Assembly (NCBI GenBank): GCA_963801475.1
Contig: CAWDEX010000002.1
Coordinates: forward strand, 434,001-498,000
Direction of reading: 5' to 3'
Source: DAOMFB01 sp963801475
Lineage (GTDB): Bacteria; Acidobacteriota; Thermoanaerobaculia; UBA5066
Length of the DNA stretch: 64,000 nucleotides
Shown here in pieces: positions 43,006 to 50,432 of this stretch. Every line of letters starts with the position of its first letter. Within the stretch, counting starts at the first letter, position 1. The notes below the pieces were generated by a model that saw nothing but the letters and a program-made list of their open reading frames with translations, did no database searches and was not told where the DNA came from. The translations under genes and the position numbers were made by a program.

Positions 43006-43905
43006 ATGAGGGTCGACTTTCTCACCTGCGACGTCTTCACCGAGCGCCCCTTCTCGGGCAACCCGCTCCTCGTCGTCCCGGATGCCCGCGGGCTCTCGAC
43101 CCCGCAGATGCAGGCCGTCGCGCGGGAGATCAACTACTCGGAGTCGACCTTCGTCCTCCCGCCCGACGACCCGCGCCACGCCTACCGGCAGCGGACGTTC
43201 GTCCCGTTCAAGGAGATCCCCTACGCCGGACACCCGACGATCGGAACCGCCGTCGTCATGGCCGCCCTGGGAAAGGCCGGCGCGGAGGAGGAGGAGCGGA
43301 TCCGGGTGGAGGTCGGATTCGGACCCCTCGAGCTGGAGCTGATCCGCCAGGGCGACGCCGTCCGGCGCGTCCGGATGTCGCAGGGGAAGCCCGCGTGGGA
43401 GGAGGCGATCGGCGGGGACGCCCTCCGTGCCCGGATCGCCTCCGCGCTCGGCCTTTCCACAACGAGCCTGCACGCCACTCTCCCACCCCGGGTCGTCTCG
43501 ACGGGGAACCGGACCCTCGCCATCCCGCTGGCCTCCGTGGCGGACGTCTCGGCCGCCTTGTCCGACGTCCGGACCCTGAACGCCCTTGAGAAGGAGCTGG
43601 ACATCCTGATTGCCTACCTTTTCGCCTTCGACGGCGGCCGGATCCGGGCCCGGGCCTTCTGTCCGGGCGCCGGCGTCCCCGAGGACCCGGCCACCGGGTC
43701 AGGAGCCGGCCCGCTCGGCGTCTACCTGGCCCTTCACGGCGCGCTCCCGGGCGGCGCCGCGCGCTTCTTCATCGACCAGGGGATCGAGATGGGCCGGCCG
43801 TCCGAGCTCGAGGTAAGCGTCGAGCGCACCCCGGGCGGCGCCCCCGCGGCCGTACGGGTCGCCGGGAGCGCCGTCCTGATGATGGAGGGGCACCTCTCGG
43901 TCTGA
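43006..43905 (+). CDS. PhzF family isomerase/epimerase-like protein
   Basis: The 299-residue protein has the diaminopimelate-epimerase fold of the PhzF family: DVFTERPFSGNPLLVV, EINYSESTFVLPP with the catalytic Glu, RTFVPFKEIPYAGHPTIGTA, and the second-half GVPEDPATGSGAGPLGVYL. Most members are isomerases of unknown substrate, not phenazine enzymes; no other phenazine genes occur here. The ATG at 43006 is chosen; the 12 codons upstream are chance. A fragment of a second copy of its 3' end lies at 44782. Confidence 0.92.
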   Translation: MRVDFLTCDVFTERPFSGNPLLVVPDARGLSTPQMQAVAREINYSESTFVLPPDDPRHAYRQRTFVPFKEIPYAGHPTIGTAVVMAALGKAGAEEEERIRVEVGFGPLELELIRQGDAVRRVRMSQGKPAWEEAIGGDALRARIASALGLSTTSLHATLPPRVVSTGNRTLAIPLASVADVSAALSDVRTLNALEKELDILIAYLFAFDGGRIRARAFCPGAGVPEDPATGSGAGPLGVYLALHGALPGGAARFFIDQGIEMGRPSELEVSVERTPGGAPAAVRVAGSAVLMMEGHLSV

Positions 43906-44003
43906 GAAGAGCCGGCCTCCACGGAACGGGCAAACCGCGGAGAGCGACCCGACCCGTCTCGACCCGGCTCCCCCTTTTCAACCGTCGCGATTCGCGACGC
44001 GGG

Positions 44004-44717
44004 TCATTTCGCGAAGACTTCCTTCAGGAGCGTGGTGACGCGCGCGGCGGGGTCCTTTCGAATCTTGCGTTCCTCTGCGCCGATCATCAGAAAGAGTCCG
44101 TCGAGGGCCTTTCCGACGACGTATTGATTCAGGTCGAATGACGGGACATTCACGAACGGGAGAGACTGCGCGCGGCCCAGGAGCGCGTTGTACTGACGCG
44201 TGACGCCGACCTCGTCCGTCGATTTCTTCACCACGGGCAGGAACGCCTCGGTGAGCCTCCCGGTCGTCTTCTCCTTGAAGTAGTCGGTGGCGGCTGTCTC
44301 GCCTCCCGAGAGGATCTTCCGGGCGTCGTCGAAGCTCATCTCCTTGATGGCGCCCCAGAAGATCTCCTTGGCGGCCGGAGCGGCTTTCTCCGCGGCCCGG
44401 TTCATGCTGAGAACGAACTCGTCGATCTGCGGGCCGTAGCCGACCGTGCGCAGTCCTTTCTCGACGGTCGCGAGCTGCCCCGGCATCAGGATCTTGATGG
44501 CCTCGTTCTTGAAGTAGCCGTCGGTCTTTCCCGTCAGACTGACGGCGCTGCCGGTGCTGATCTTCAGCGCCTCCTTCAGCCCGGAAGCAATCTTTTCGCT
44601 GCTGAGCTGGGTCTTGTCTCCGAGCCCGAGGCGACTCGTGACCTCCTCGAGCTGCGCGGCGACCGGGCGGCCGAAGAGGAGCAGGGTGAAGGTCGTGAGA
44701 ACAAGGAAAGTCCGCAT
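44004..44717 (-). CDS. DUF4197 family exported protein
   Basis: The 237-residue protein has a signal peptide (LVLTTFTLLLFGRPVAAQ) and the DUF4197 pattern: SEKIASGLKEALKISTGSAV, GYFKNEAIKILMPGQL, EFVLSMNRAAEKAAPAAKEIF and LPFVNVPSFDLNQYVVGKALDGLF. Function unknown; probably periplasmic. The ATG at 44717 has a GGAGGAGG ribosome site. It is convergent with phzF. Base composition is lower in GC than the neighbours. The 98-nt gap to phzF holds a small hairpin (43984-43998) but no T tract. Confidence 0.9.
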   Translation of the reverse strand: MRTFLVLTTFTLLLFGRPVAAQLEEVTSRLGLGDKTQLSSEKIASGLKEALKISTGSAVSLTGKTDGYFKNEAIKILMPGQLATVEKGLRTVGYGPQIDEFVLSMNRAAEKAAPAAKEIFWGAIKEMSFDDARKILSGGETAATDYFKEKTTGRLTEAFLPVVKKSTDEVGVTRQYNALLGRAQSLPFVNVPSFDLNQYVVGKALDGLFLMIGAEERKIRKDPAARVTTLLKEVFAK

Positions 44718-44781
44718 GGCTGACCTCCTCCGAAAACATCATATGACCGATGCCTGCGCGTGCTCCAGGACCGGGTACCTC

Positions 44782-44819
44782 CCGCCGGGAGAGCCGTCCT
44801 GATGATGCAGGGGCATCTC
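44782..44819 (+). pseudogene. Fragment of a second phzF 3' end
   Basis: This stretch is a near copy of the 3' end of the phzF gene (43860-43896): both read CGCCGGGAG, GCCGTCCTGATGATG and AGGGGCA in the same order and spacing, with only a few substitutions. In translation RAVLMMQGHL parallels SAVLMMEGHL. No more of a phzF gene can be recognised upstream, so this is a residue of a decayed or exchanged copy left between the DUF4197 gene and the amidotransferase gene. Confidence 0.65.
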
Positions 44820-44841
44820 ACTCTCCCATCGCGCCCGTCGC

Positions 44842-44847
44842 TACACT
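44842..44847 (+). promoter_or_regulatory. -10 hexamer TACACT of the amidotransferase gene
   Basis: It ends 8 nt before the ATG at 44856; no ribosome site is seen. Confidence 0.45.
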
Positions 44848-44855
44848 CGGCCTTG

Positions 44856-45596
44856 ATGAGCGTCCCGCCCCTCATCGGCATCACGGCAGGGAGCGAGCCG
44901 TCGCATCCCGACTACTACGTCCTCCGGAAGGACTACGTCCGCAGCATCGAGCTCTCCGGCGGCCTTCCCGTCGTCCTCGCGCCCGCGGGCGCCGCGCTTC
45001 ATCCGGCGCTCCTCTCGAAGCTCGACGGCCTCGTCCTGACGGGGGGAATCGACGTGGCGCCCCGGCTCTACGGCGAGACGCCGCACCCGACGGTCACCGA
45101 CACGAGCGCCGAACAGGACGAGTTCGAAGTGAAGCTCGTCCACGAAGCGCTGGCGCACGACGTCCCGATCCTCGCGATCTGCCGCGGGATGCAGCTCCTG
45201 AACGTCGCTCTCGGCGGGACACTCGTCCAGGACATCCGGACGGAGGCGTCAAGCGCGGTCCGGCACGACGACTTCGAACGCCCGCGAACCGACCTCGCGC
45301 ACGCCGTATCGGTCGTCACGGGTACGAGGCTTCACGAGCTCCTCGGACGGGATGAGGTGGAGGTGAACAGCTTCCACCATCAGGCTGTTTCACGGCTTGC
45401 CACGCCCCTCGTCGCCTCGGCCTTCGCCCCCGACGGGCTCGTCGAAGCGGTGGAACTCCCGGCGCGTCGCTTCGTCCTCGGCGTCCAGTGGCACCCGGAA
45501 GCCTGGTGGCGCGAGGGGCGGTTCGGCCGGCTCTTTTCGGCCCTCGTCGAGGCTGCGGCACGGCGCGACGCCGCACCGGCCCCGTCGCTCTACTGA
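44856..45596 (+). CDS. Class I glutamine amidotransferase-like peptidase C26 (PuuD family)
   Basis: The 246-residue protein matches gamma-glutamyl-gamma-aminobutyrate hydrolases. The nucleophile is C109 (ILAICRGMQLLNV) with H213 and E215 (VQWHPEAWW). The N-terminal PLIGITAG and LTGGIDVAPRLYGE are diagnostic of PuuD-like C26 enzymes, which cleave gamma-glutamyl-amide bonds of polyamine breakdown products or related compounds. No other puu genes occur here, so the substrate is open. The 3' end overlaps the convergent topA gene by 7 nt. Confidence 0.92.
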   Translation: MSVPPLIGITAGSEPSHPDYYVLRKDYVRSIELSGGLPVVLAPAGAALHPALLSKLDGLVLTGGIDVAPRLYGETPHPTVTDTSAEQDEFEVKLVHEALAHDVPILAICRGMQLLNVALGGTLVQDIRTEASSAVRHDDFERPRTDLAHAVSVVTGTRLHELLGRDEVEVNSFHHQAVSRLATPLVASAFAPDGLVEAVELPARRFVLGVQWHPEAWWREGRFGRLFSALVEAAARRDAAPAPSLY

Positions 45597-48271
45597 CGAC
45601 GACTCTTCTTCGGCCGGCCCGGCGCTCTGCGCGCTCCCGGCGCCGGTTTCTTCGCCCGCCCGCTCTTCTTCGGCGCGGGCGCGGCGGCGGCTTCGGCCGC
45701 CGCGGCCAGCGCCCCGTCGGGGATCTTCGTCACCGGCGCGTAGAGGTCGAGGTCGCCCGCCGGCGCGTCGAAGCCGCACCCCTCCTTCTCGCAGACCGTG
45801 AAGGCTCCGGCCTTCCGGTCGCGGACGAGCAGATAGGGGGTGCCGCACGACGGGCAGGCTTTAGGGATCGGGCGGGCCCGGAAGTTCTTCGGGCAGGTCG
45901 GGTAGTTCGAGCAGCCGTAGAAGGGACCGAAGCGTCCCTTGCGGACGAGGATCTCCCCCGTCCCGCAGTCGGGGCACTTCACGCCGGTCATCGTGACCGG
46001 CTTCGGCGGCCGGTAGCGGCAGGCGGGCCAGCCCGAGCAGGCGACGTAGTCGCCGAACCGGCCGTGCTTCGCGACGAGGGCGCTCCCGCAGACGGGGCAC
46101 GGCTCGCCGGTCGGGACGTCGGGGCGCGCCTCGGCCTTCCCGCCGGCCACCTTCACGGGAACCGTGTTCCGGCAGGCCGGGTAGGCGGTGCAGCCGAGGA
46201 ACGCGGAGCCCGTCCGCCCCGTCCGGAGCTTCATCGGGCTCCCGCATTCCTCGCACGTCTGCCCTTCGAGGTCGGTGGCGTCGATCGGGTCCTCCTCGAC
46301 CTCGGGGATGTCCAGCGTGAAGCTGCAGTCGGGATAGCCGGCGCACGCGATGAAGAGCCCCGCCTTCCCCATCCGGAGCTTCAGCGGGTCGCCGCTCTTC
46401 GGGCAGACGTCGCCCGGGTCGGCGGGAAGGCGGAAGTGGAGGAAGTGCGTCCGGACCTCGGAGAGCGGGAGCCCCGCCTTCAGCGAGACCATCTTCTTCT
46501 TCGCCCGTTCCCGGTCTTTCACGAACTTGCCGTCGAAATCGGCGAGAGCCTTCCGCCAGTCGACGATCCCCTCCTCGACCTCGTCCAGCTCCTCCTCCAT
46601 CCGCGCCGTGTAGCCGGGGTCGAAGAAGTCGTCGAACCCCTCGAGCATCAGGTCGACGACGAGCCGGCCGAGCGGCGTCGGGATGAAGCGGCGGTCCTTC
46701 TTCCGCACGTACTCCCGGTCCTCGATCTTCCGGAGGATCTCGGCGTAGGTCGAGGGCCGTCCGATGCCGTTCTCCTCCAGGAACTTCACGAGCGAGGCCT
46801 CGTTGAAGCGGGGAGGGGGCTGGGTCTCGTGCGCCTCCGCCTCCGCCGAGACGAGGGCGAGGGTCTCTCCTTCGGCGAGCTGGGGGAGACGGAGCTTCCC
46901 TTCGCCCCCCTCTTCCCCGTTTCCGCCGCCACCGTTCCCCTCTTCGGGGGTTTCGTCGTCGGCCGTCTCGCCGTGGGCGAGGAGCCAGCCCGCGTCCTTC
47001 AGGACCGAGCCCGCCACGCGGAGCCGGGCGAGGTCGCGCGTCCCCGGCGCGGGGGCTTCGATCTCGACGGTCGTGACCTCGGACACGGACGGGCTCATCT
47101 GCGACGAGACGAACCGCGTCCAGACGAGCCGGTAGAGCTTCAGTTCCTCCGCCGTGAGGTGGCGCGCCACGACCTCCGGGGGAAGGTCCATGGACGTGGG
47201 CCGGATCGCCTCGTGGGCGTCCTGTACGTCCTTCTTCTGACGGAAGCGGCGCACCTCGGGGTTCAGCGCGGCGTCGCCCCAGGTCCGGCCGATGAAGTCG
47301 CGGACCGCGACGAGCGCCTCCTCGGCCGTCCGCGTCGAGTCGGTCCGCATGTAGGTGATGAGGCCGACCGAGCCCTTCTCGCCGAGCGTCTTTCCCTCGT
47401 ACAGCCGCTGGGCCACCTGCATCGTCCGCCGGACCGTGAATCCGAGGAGCCGGGCGGCCGCCTGCTGGAGCTTCGACGTCGTGAAGGGGGGCGGCGGCGA
47501 GGAGCGCCGCTCCTTCGCTTCGACGGAGACGACGCGGAGGCTGGCCCGCAAGAGGTGCGCCACCACCTCCTCGGCCGCTTCGCGGGTGGCGAGGCGGGGG
47601 TCGGTTCCGTCGAACTTCAGCTTTTCGCCGCGCCAGAGAACCACGCGGGCCGGAAAGGCCGTCTCCCCTTTCTTCAGGGTGCAGGGGACGGAGAAGTAAG
47701 GGACGGCGACGAACTTCTCCCGCTCGGTTTCCCGCTCCACGATGATCCGGAGCGTGACGGTCTGGACGCGCCCGGCCGACAGGCCCCGCCAGACCTTCGA
47801 CCAGAGGAGGTCCGAGACCTCGTAGCCGACGAGCCGGTCGATGATCCGGCGCGCCTGCTGCGCGCCGACCCGGTTCATGTCGATCGACCGGGGATGCTCC
47901 ACCGCGCGGGTGACGGCGGACTTCGTGATCTCCTGGAACTCGGCCCGCTGGAAGTCCGCCCCCGGCAGGGCGGGACGGAGGACTTCCCGCAGGTGCCAGC
48001 AGATCGCCTCTCCCTCGCGGTCGGGGTCCGCGGCCAAGAAGACGGTCTCGGCCCCCTTGCCCGCCTTCTTCAGCTCGGCGAGGACCCGCTCCTTCCCCGG
48101 GAGGACTTCGTAGCTCGGCTCGTACCCCCGGGCCCGGTCGACGGAGATCCCTTTCCGCGGCAGATCGCGGACGTGGCCGTAGCAGGCCCGGACCAGGAAA
48201 TCCTTGCCGAGGAACTTGGCCAGGGTGTCGGCCTTCGCAGGCGACTCGACGATGACGAGGGACTTCCCCAT
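45590..48271 (-). CDS. topA: DNA topoisomerase I
   Basis: TopA relaxes negatively supercoiled DNA by single-strand passage. The 893-residue protein has the TOPRIM domain (SLVIVESPAKADTLAKFLG, FLAADPDREGEAICWH), the active-site tyrosine in GLITYMRTDSTR, and the MAQRLYEGK-type segment. The C-terminus has five Cys4 zinc-ribbon repeats (CPKSG to CAGYPDC; CEECG to CTAYPAC; CPVCG to CSGWPAC; CPDCG to CSNYPTC; CPSCG to CEKEGC), the first missing one Cys, and then a Lys/Arg/Pro-rich tail. An acidic Gly/Glu insert (about 430-455) is unusual. It follows dprA, as in Firmicutes. Confidence 0.96.
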   Translation of the reverse strand: MGKSLVIVESPAKADTLAKFLGKDFLVRACYGHVRDLPRKGISVDRARGYEPSYEVLPGKERVLAELKKAGKGAETVFLAADPDREGEAICWHLREVLRPALPGADFQRAEFQEITKSAVTRAVEHPRSIDMNRVGAQQARRIIDRLVGYEVSDLLWSKVWRGLSAGRVQTVTLRIIVERETEREKFVAVPYFSVPCTLKKGETAFPARVVLWRGEKLKFDGTDPRLATREAAEEVVAHLLRASLRVVSVEAKERRSSPPPPFTTSKLQQAAARLLGFTVRRTMQVAQRLYEGKTLGEKGSVGLITYMRTDSTRTAEEALVAVRDFIGRTWGDAALNPEVRRFRQKKDVQDAHEAIRPTSMDLPPEVVARHLTAEELKLYRLVWTRFVSSQMSPSVSEVTTVEIEAPAPGTRDLARLRVAGSVLKDAGWLLAHGETADDETPEEGNGGGGNGEEGGEGKLRLPQLAEGETLALVSAEAEAHETQPPPRFNEASLVKFLEENGIGRPSTYAEILRKIEDREYVRKKDRRFIPTPLGRLVVDLMLEGFDDFFDPGYTARMEEELDEVEEGIVDWRKALADFDGKFVKDRERAKKKMVSLKAGLPLSEVRTHFLHFRLPADPGDVCPKSGDPLKLRMGKAGLFIACAGYPDCSFTLDIPEVEEDPIDATDLEGQTCEECGSPMKLRTGRTGSAFLGCTAYPACRNTVPVKVAGGKAEARPDVPTGEPCPVCGSALVAKHGRFGDYVACSGWPACRYRPPKPVTMTGVKCPDCGTGEILVRKGRFGPFYGCSNYPTCPKNFRARPIPKACPSCGTPYLLVRDRKAGAFTVCEKEGCGFDAPAGDLDLYAPVTKIPDGALAAAAEAAAAPAPKKSGRAKKPAPGARRAPGRPKKSRRQ

Positions 48272-48296
48272 GAAGCGGCCTACGATGCCACGCCTG

Positions 48297-49238
48297 TCAA
48301 GGCCGGCCGGAGAGACGGACGAAGAGGGCGCCCGGCAGGGCCGTCGCCAGCCCGTCCAGCTCGAGCCGGACCAGAGCCGACGAGAGACGGGCGGCCGAGA
48401 GCCCTGTCGCGGCCAAGAGTGCGTCGGAGTCGCGCGGGTCCGACGGGTCCAGCGCCGCGAGGACTGCCGCGGCGTCGGGGTCGAGGTCGGGGAGCGGAAC
48501 GGGAGCCCGGAGACCCGTCCGGGTGGCCGGCCGGATCAGCGCCGGAGAGTCGAGCTCCGAAAGAACGTCCTCCACGTCCCTCACGAGAATCGCCCCGTCC
48601 TTCAGGAGGGCGTTCGTGCCGGCGCACCCCTCCGTCCGGATCGGCCCCGGGACGGCGGCGACGTCCCGTCCGAAGTCGGCCGCGTAGCGCGCCGTGATGA
48701 GGGAGCCGCTCTTCTCGGCGGCCTCCACGACGAGGACGAGCCGCGAGAGCCCCGCGATGACCCGGTTCCGGATCGGGAAGTAATAGGGGAGCGGCCGTTC
48801 CCCCGGGTCGAACTCCGACAGGATGGCGCCCCCGGCCACGATCTCCGACATCAGCCCGGCGTGCTCCGGCGGATAGCAGACGTCGAGGCCGCAGCCGAAG
48901 ACGGCGACCGTCGTCCCTCCCGCCTCCAGGGCGCCTCGGTGCGCGGCCGCGTCGACGCCCCGGGCGAAACCCGAAACGACCGCCACCCCCGCCCGGGCGA
49001 GGCCCGCGGCAAGGTGCCCGGCGGCAGCCAGGCCGGCGCGGGAGGCGCGGCGCGCGCCGACGACGGCGACCGCCGGCCCGGACGGCAGCGGCAGGCCCCG
49101 GACCCAGAGACGCGCCGGGGGACGCGGGATCTCCCGGAGAAGCGCCGGATATTCCGCGTCCGTCCCCGTCAGGATCCGGGCGCCTTTCTCGAGGAGCGCC
49201 TTCGCGCGCTCCCGTCCTCCAGGGAGATCGGTTCTCAT
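48297..49238 (-). CDS. dprA: DNA processing protein DprA (Smf)
   Basis: DprA protects incoming single-stranded DNA and loads RecA in transformation. The 313-residue protein has the Rossmann-like DprA fold: VAVVGARRASRAGL, VVSGFARGVDAAAHRGAL, TVAVFGCGLDVCYPPEH, LPYYFPIRNRVIAGLSR and EKSGSLITARYAADFGRDVAAVPG. A winged helix follows at the C-terminus (DSDALLAATGLSAARLSSALVRLELDG). The ATG at 49238 is preferred; a GTG two codons earlier is possible. A TATAGT hexamer near 49290 may drive dprA-topA. Competence is only an inference. Confidence 0.93.
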   Translation of the reverse strand: MRTDLPGGRERAKALLEKGARILTGTDAEYPALLREIPRPPARLWVRGLPLPSGPAVAVVGARRASRAGLAAAGHLAAGLARAGVAVVSGFARGVDAAAHRGALEAGGTTVAVFGCGLDVCYPPEHAGLMSEIVAGGAILSEFDPGERPLPYYFPIRNRVIAGLSRLVLVVEAAEKSGSLITARYAADFGRDVAAVPGPIRTEGCAGTNALLKDGAILVRDVEDVLSELDSPALIRPATRTGLRAPVPLPDLDPDAAAVLAALDPSDPRDSDALLAATGLSAARLSSALVRLELDGLATALPGALFVRLSGRP

Positions 49239-49287
49239 CGCCACGCCGCGGCACCGCCCTTGCTGACGTTCCGACGAAAGCGCCGTG

Positions 49288-49295
49288 ACTATAAT
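49288..49295. promoter_or_regulatory. Overlapping divergent -10 elements
   Basis: ACTATAAT contains TATAAT on the plus strand (49290-49295, 13 nt before the TPR lipoprotein GTG) and TATAGT on the minus strand (49288-49293, upstream of dprA). The two promoters would exclude each other. Confidence 0.55.
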
Positions 49296-49308
49296 CCTCG
49301 CTCTCAAC

Positions 49309-49722
49309 GTGGCGAGAAGGTTCGTTCTCTCCCGCCTTCTTCCGACCGCGCTCGCCGCAGCGCTGGGCGTCTCGTTCGGATGCGCGTCGAGCCCCGTCGA
49401 CACCGGCGCAGCGGCCGAGAAGGCCTACGGCGCCCGGATGGCGAAGGAAGGGTTCTGGCACGAGGCGCTCTTCCGCTTCCGGAAGGCGATCGCCCAGAAG
49501 CCCGACGACGCCGAGCTGCAGAACAACATCGCCGTGGCGTACGAGGCCGTGGGGGAGACGGCCAAGGCGCTCGCCGCCTACCGCCGGGCGCTCGAGCTCG
49601 CCCCGGAGGAGACCCACATCCGCCGGAACTACGCCCGGTTCGCCGAGTACTACACGGCCGCCCAGCGGGCGGGGTCCGGTGCGGACGCGCCGCCGCCCCC
49701 CCAGCCGACGCCGCACCCATGA
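49309..49722 (+). CDS. TPR-containing lipoprotein
   Basis: The 137-residue protein starts at GTG 49309, followed by a basic and hydrophobic stretch with a lipobox (VSFGC, near residue 24). Two TPR-like repeats follow (GFWHEALFRFRKAIAQKPDD and AYEAVGETAKALAAYRRALELAPEE), and a Pro-rich tail. The lipid anchor suggests an outer-membrane or periplasmic scaffold. Its stop overlaps the next ATG as ATGA, so it is part of a three-gene unit with the CsgG-like and barrel proteins. Confidence 0.78.
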   Translation: MARRFVLSRLLPTALAAALGVSFGCASSPVDTGAAAEKAYGARMAKEGFWHEALFRFRKAIAQKPDDAELQNNIAVAYEAVGETAKALAAYRRALELAPEETHIRRNYARFAEYYTAAQRAGSGADAPPPPQPTPHP

Positions 49723-50432
49723 GAACCAGCCGCGCGGCCGCACGCCTTTCGCTTCTCGCGCTTCTCGTCGCCGCCGGGGCGGCGCCGCTTCTGGCCGGCG
49801 TCTTCGAGACGAAGCTCAAGCTTCCGCTCCGGCCGAAGCTCGCCGTGACGGGGCGCGAGCGGATCTCGGTCGCCCCCTTCCTCATCGCCTCGCGGACCTC
49901 CGACAAGCGCGAGGCGGCGCGCCTGACGAGCGTCGACCTCGACGGCGAGTTCCGGCGCTACCTGGGAAAGCTCCTGTCCAAGCGGACCAAGATGACCCTC
50001 GTGACGATGCCGTCCGACGTGACGCTGCCGGCGGGCGCCCTCAAGGAGCTCGCCGACAACGCCACGTTCTGGCGGGGTCTCGGGGCGCGGACGGGGGCGG
50101 ACCTCCTCCTGTCGGGCGTCCTCGACTTCCGCGTCGAGAACAAGTCGGGCTACCGGACCGAGGAGTACCGGAGTCCCGTCGACAACAAGATCTACACCCG
50201 CCAGGTTCTCATCGAGTCCACCGGCTTCACGTTCGACGTCAGCGTCCTGGCGCTCGACGGCCGGACGGGCGCCAAGCTCTTCCTCGAGAATTTCCGCGAC
50301 CAGAAGGAAAAGCCGAAGCGGGCCGTCGACGAGATGGTGGGGCTCTTCGAAAACCTCTACTCGCTCGAGGGGCAGATCCTCGGACTCTTCGTCGTCCGGG
50401 AACGCGAGGCGAACCGCTATGTGTTTGACTAG
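49719..50432 (+). CDS. Exported CsgG/LpoB-like protein
   Basis: The 237-residue protein has a signal peptide (LSLLALLVAAGAAPLLAG) and a mature domain with RERISVAPFLIASRTSDK, DGEFRRYLGKLLSKRT, GARTGADLLLSGVLDFRVENKSG and TFDVSVLALDGRTGAKLF. The order of strands resembles CsgG/FlgO/LpoB-type periplasmic folds; this is a structural guess. The ATG at 49719 overlaps the TPR gene stop, and the last 14 nt overlap the next gene. It likely works with them at the outer membrane. Confidence 0.65.
   Translation: MRTSRAAARLSLLALLVAAGAAPLLAGVFETKLKLPLRPKLAVTGRERISVAPFLIASRTSDKREAARLTSVDLDGEFRRYLGKLLSKRTKMTLVTMPSDVTLPAGALKELADNATFWRGLGARTGADLLLSGVLDFRVENKSGYRTEEYRSPVDNKIYTRQVLIESTGFTFDVSVLALDGRTGAKLFLENFRDQKEKPKRAVDEMVGLFENLYSLEGQILGLFVVREREANRYVFD

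Noticed and set aside
43006..43905. Phenazine biosynthesis locus
   Set aside because: Only a PhzF-family protein is present; most members are not in phenazine pathways and no phzA-E/G genes are seen.
43984..43998. Bidirectional terminator GTCGCGATTCGCGAC between phzF and DUF4197
   Set aside because: The stem is only 6 bp and lacks a T tract on either strand.
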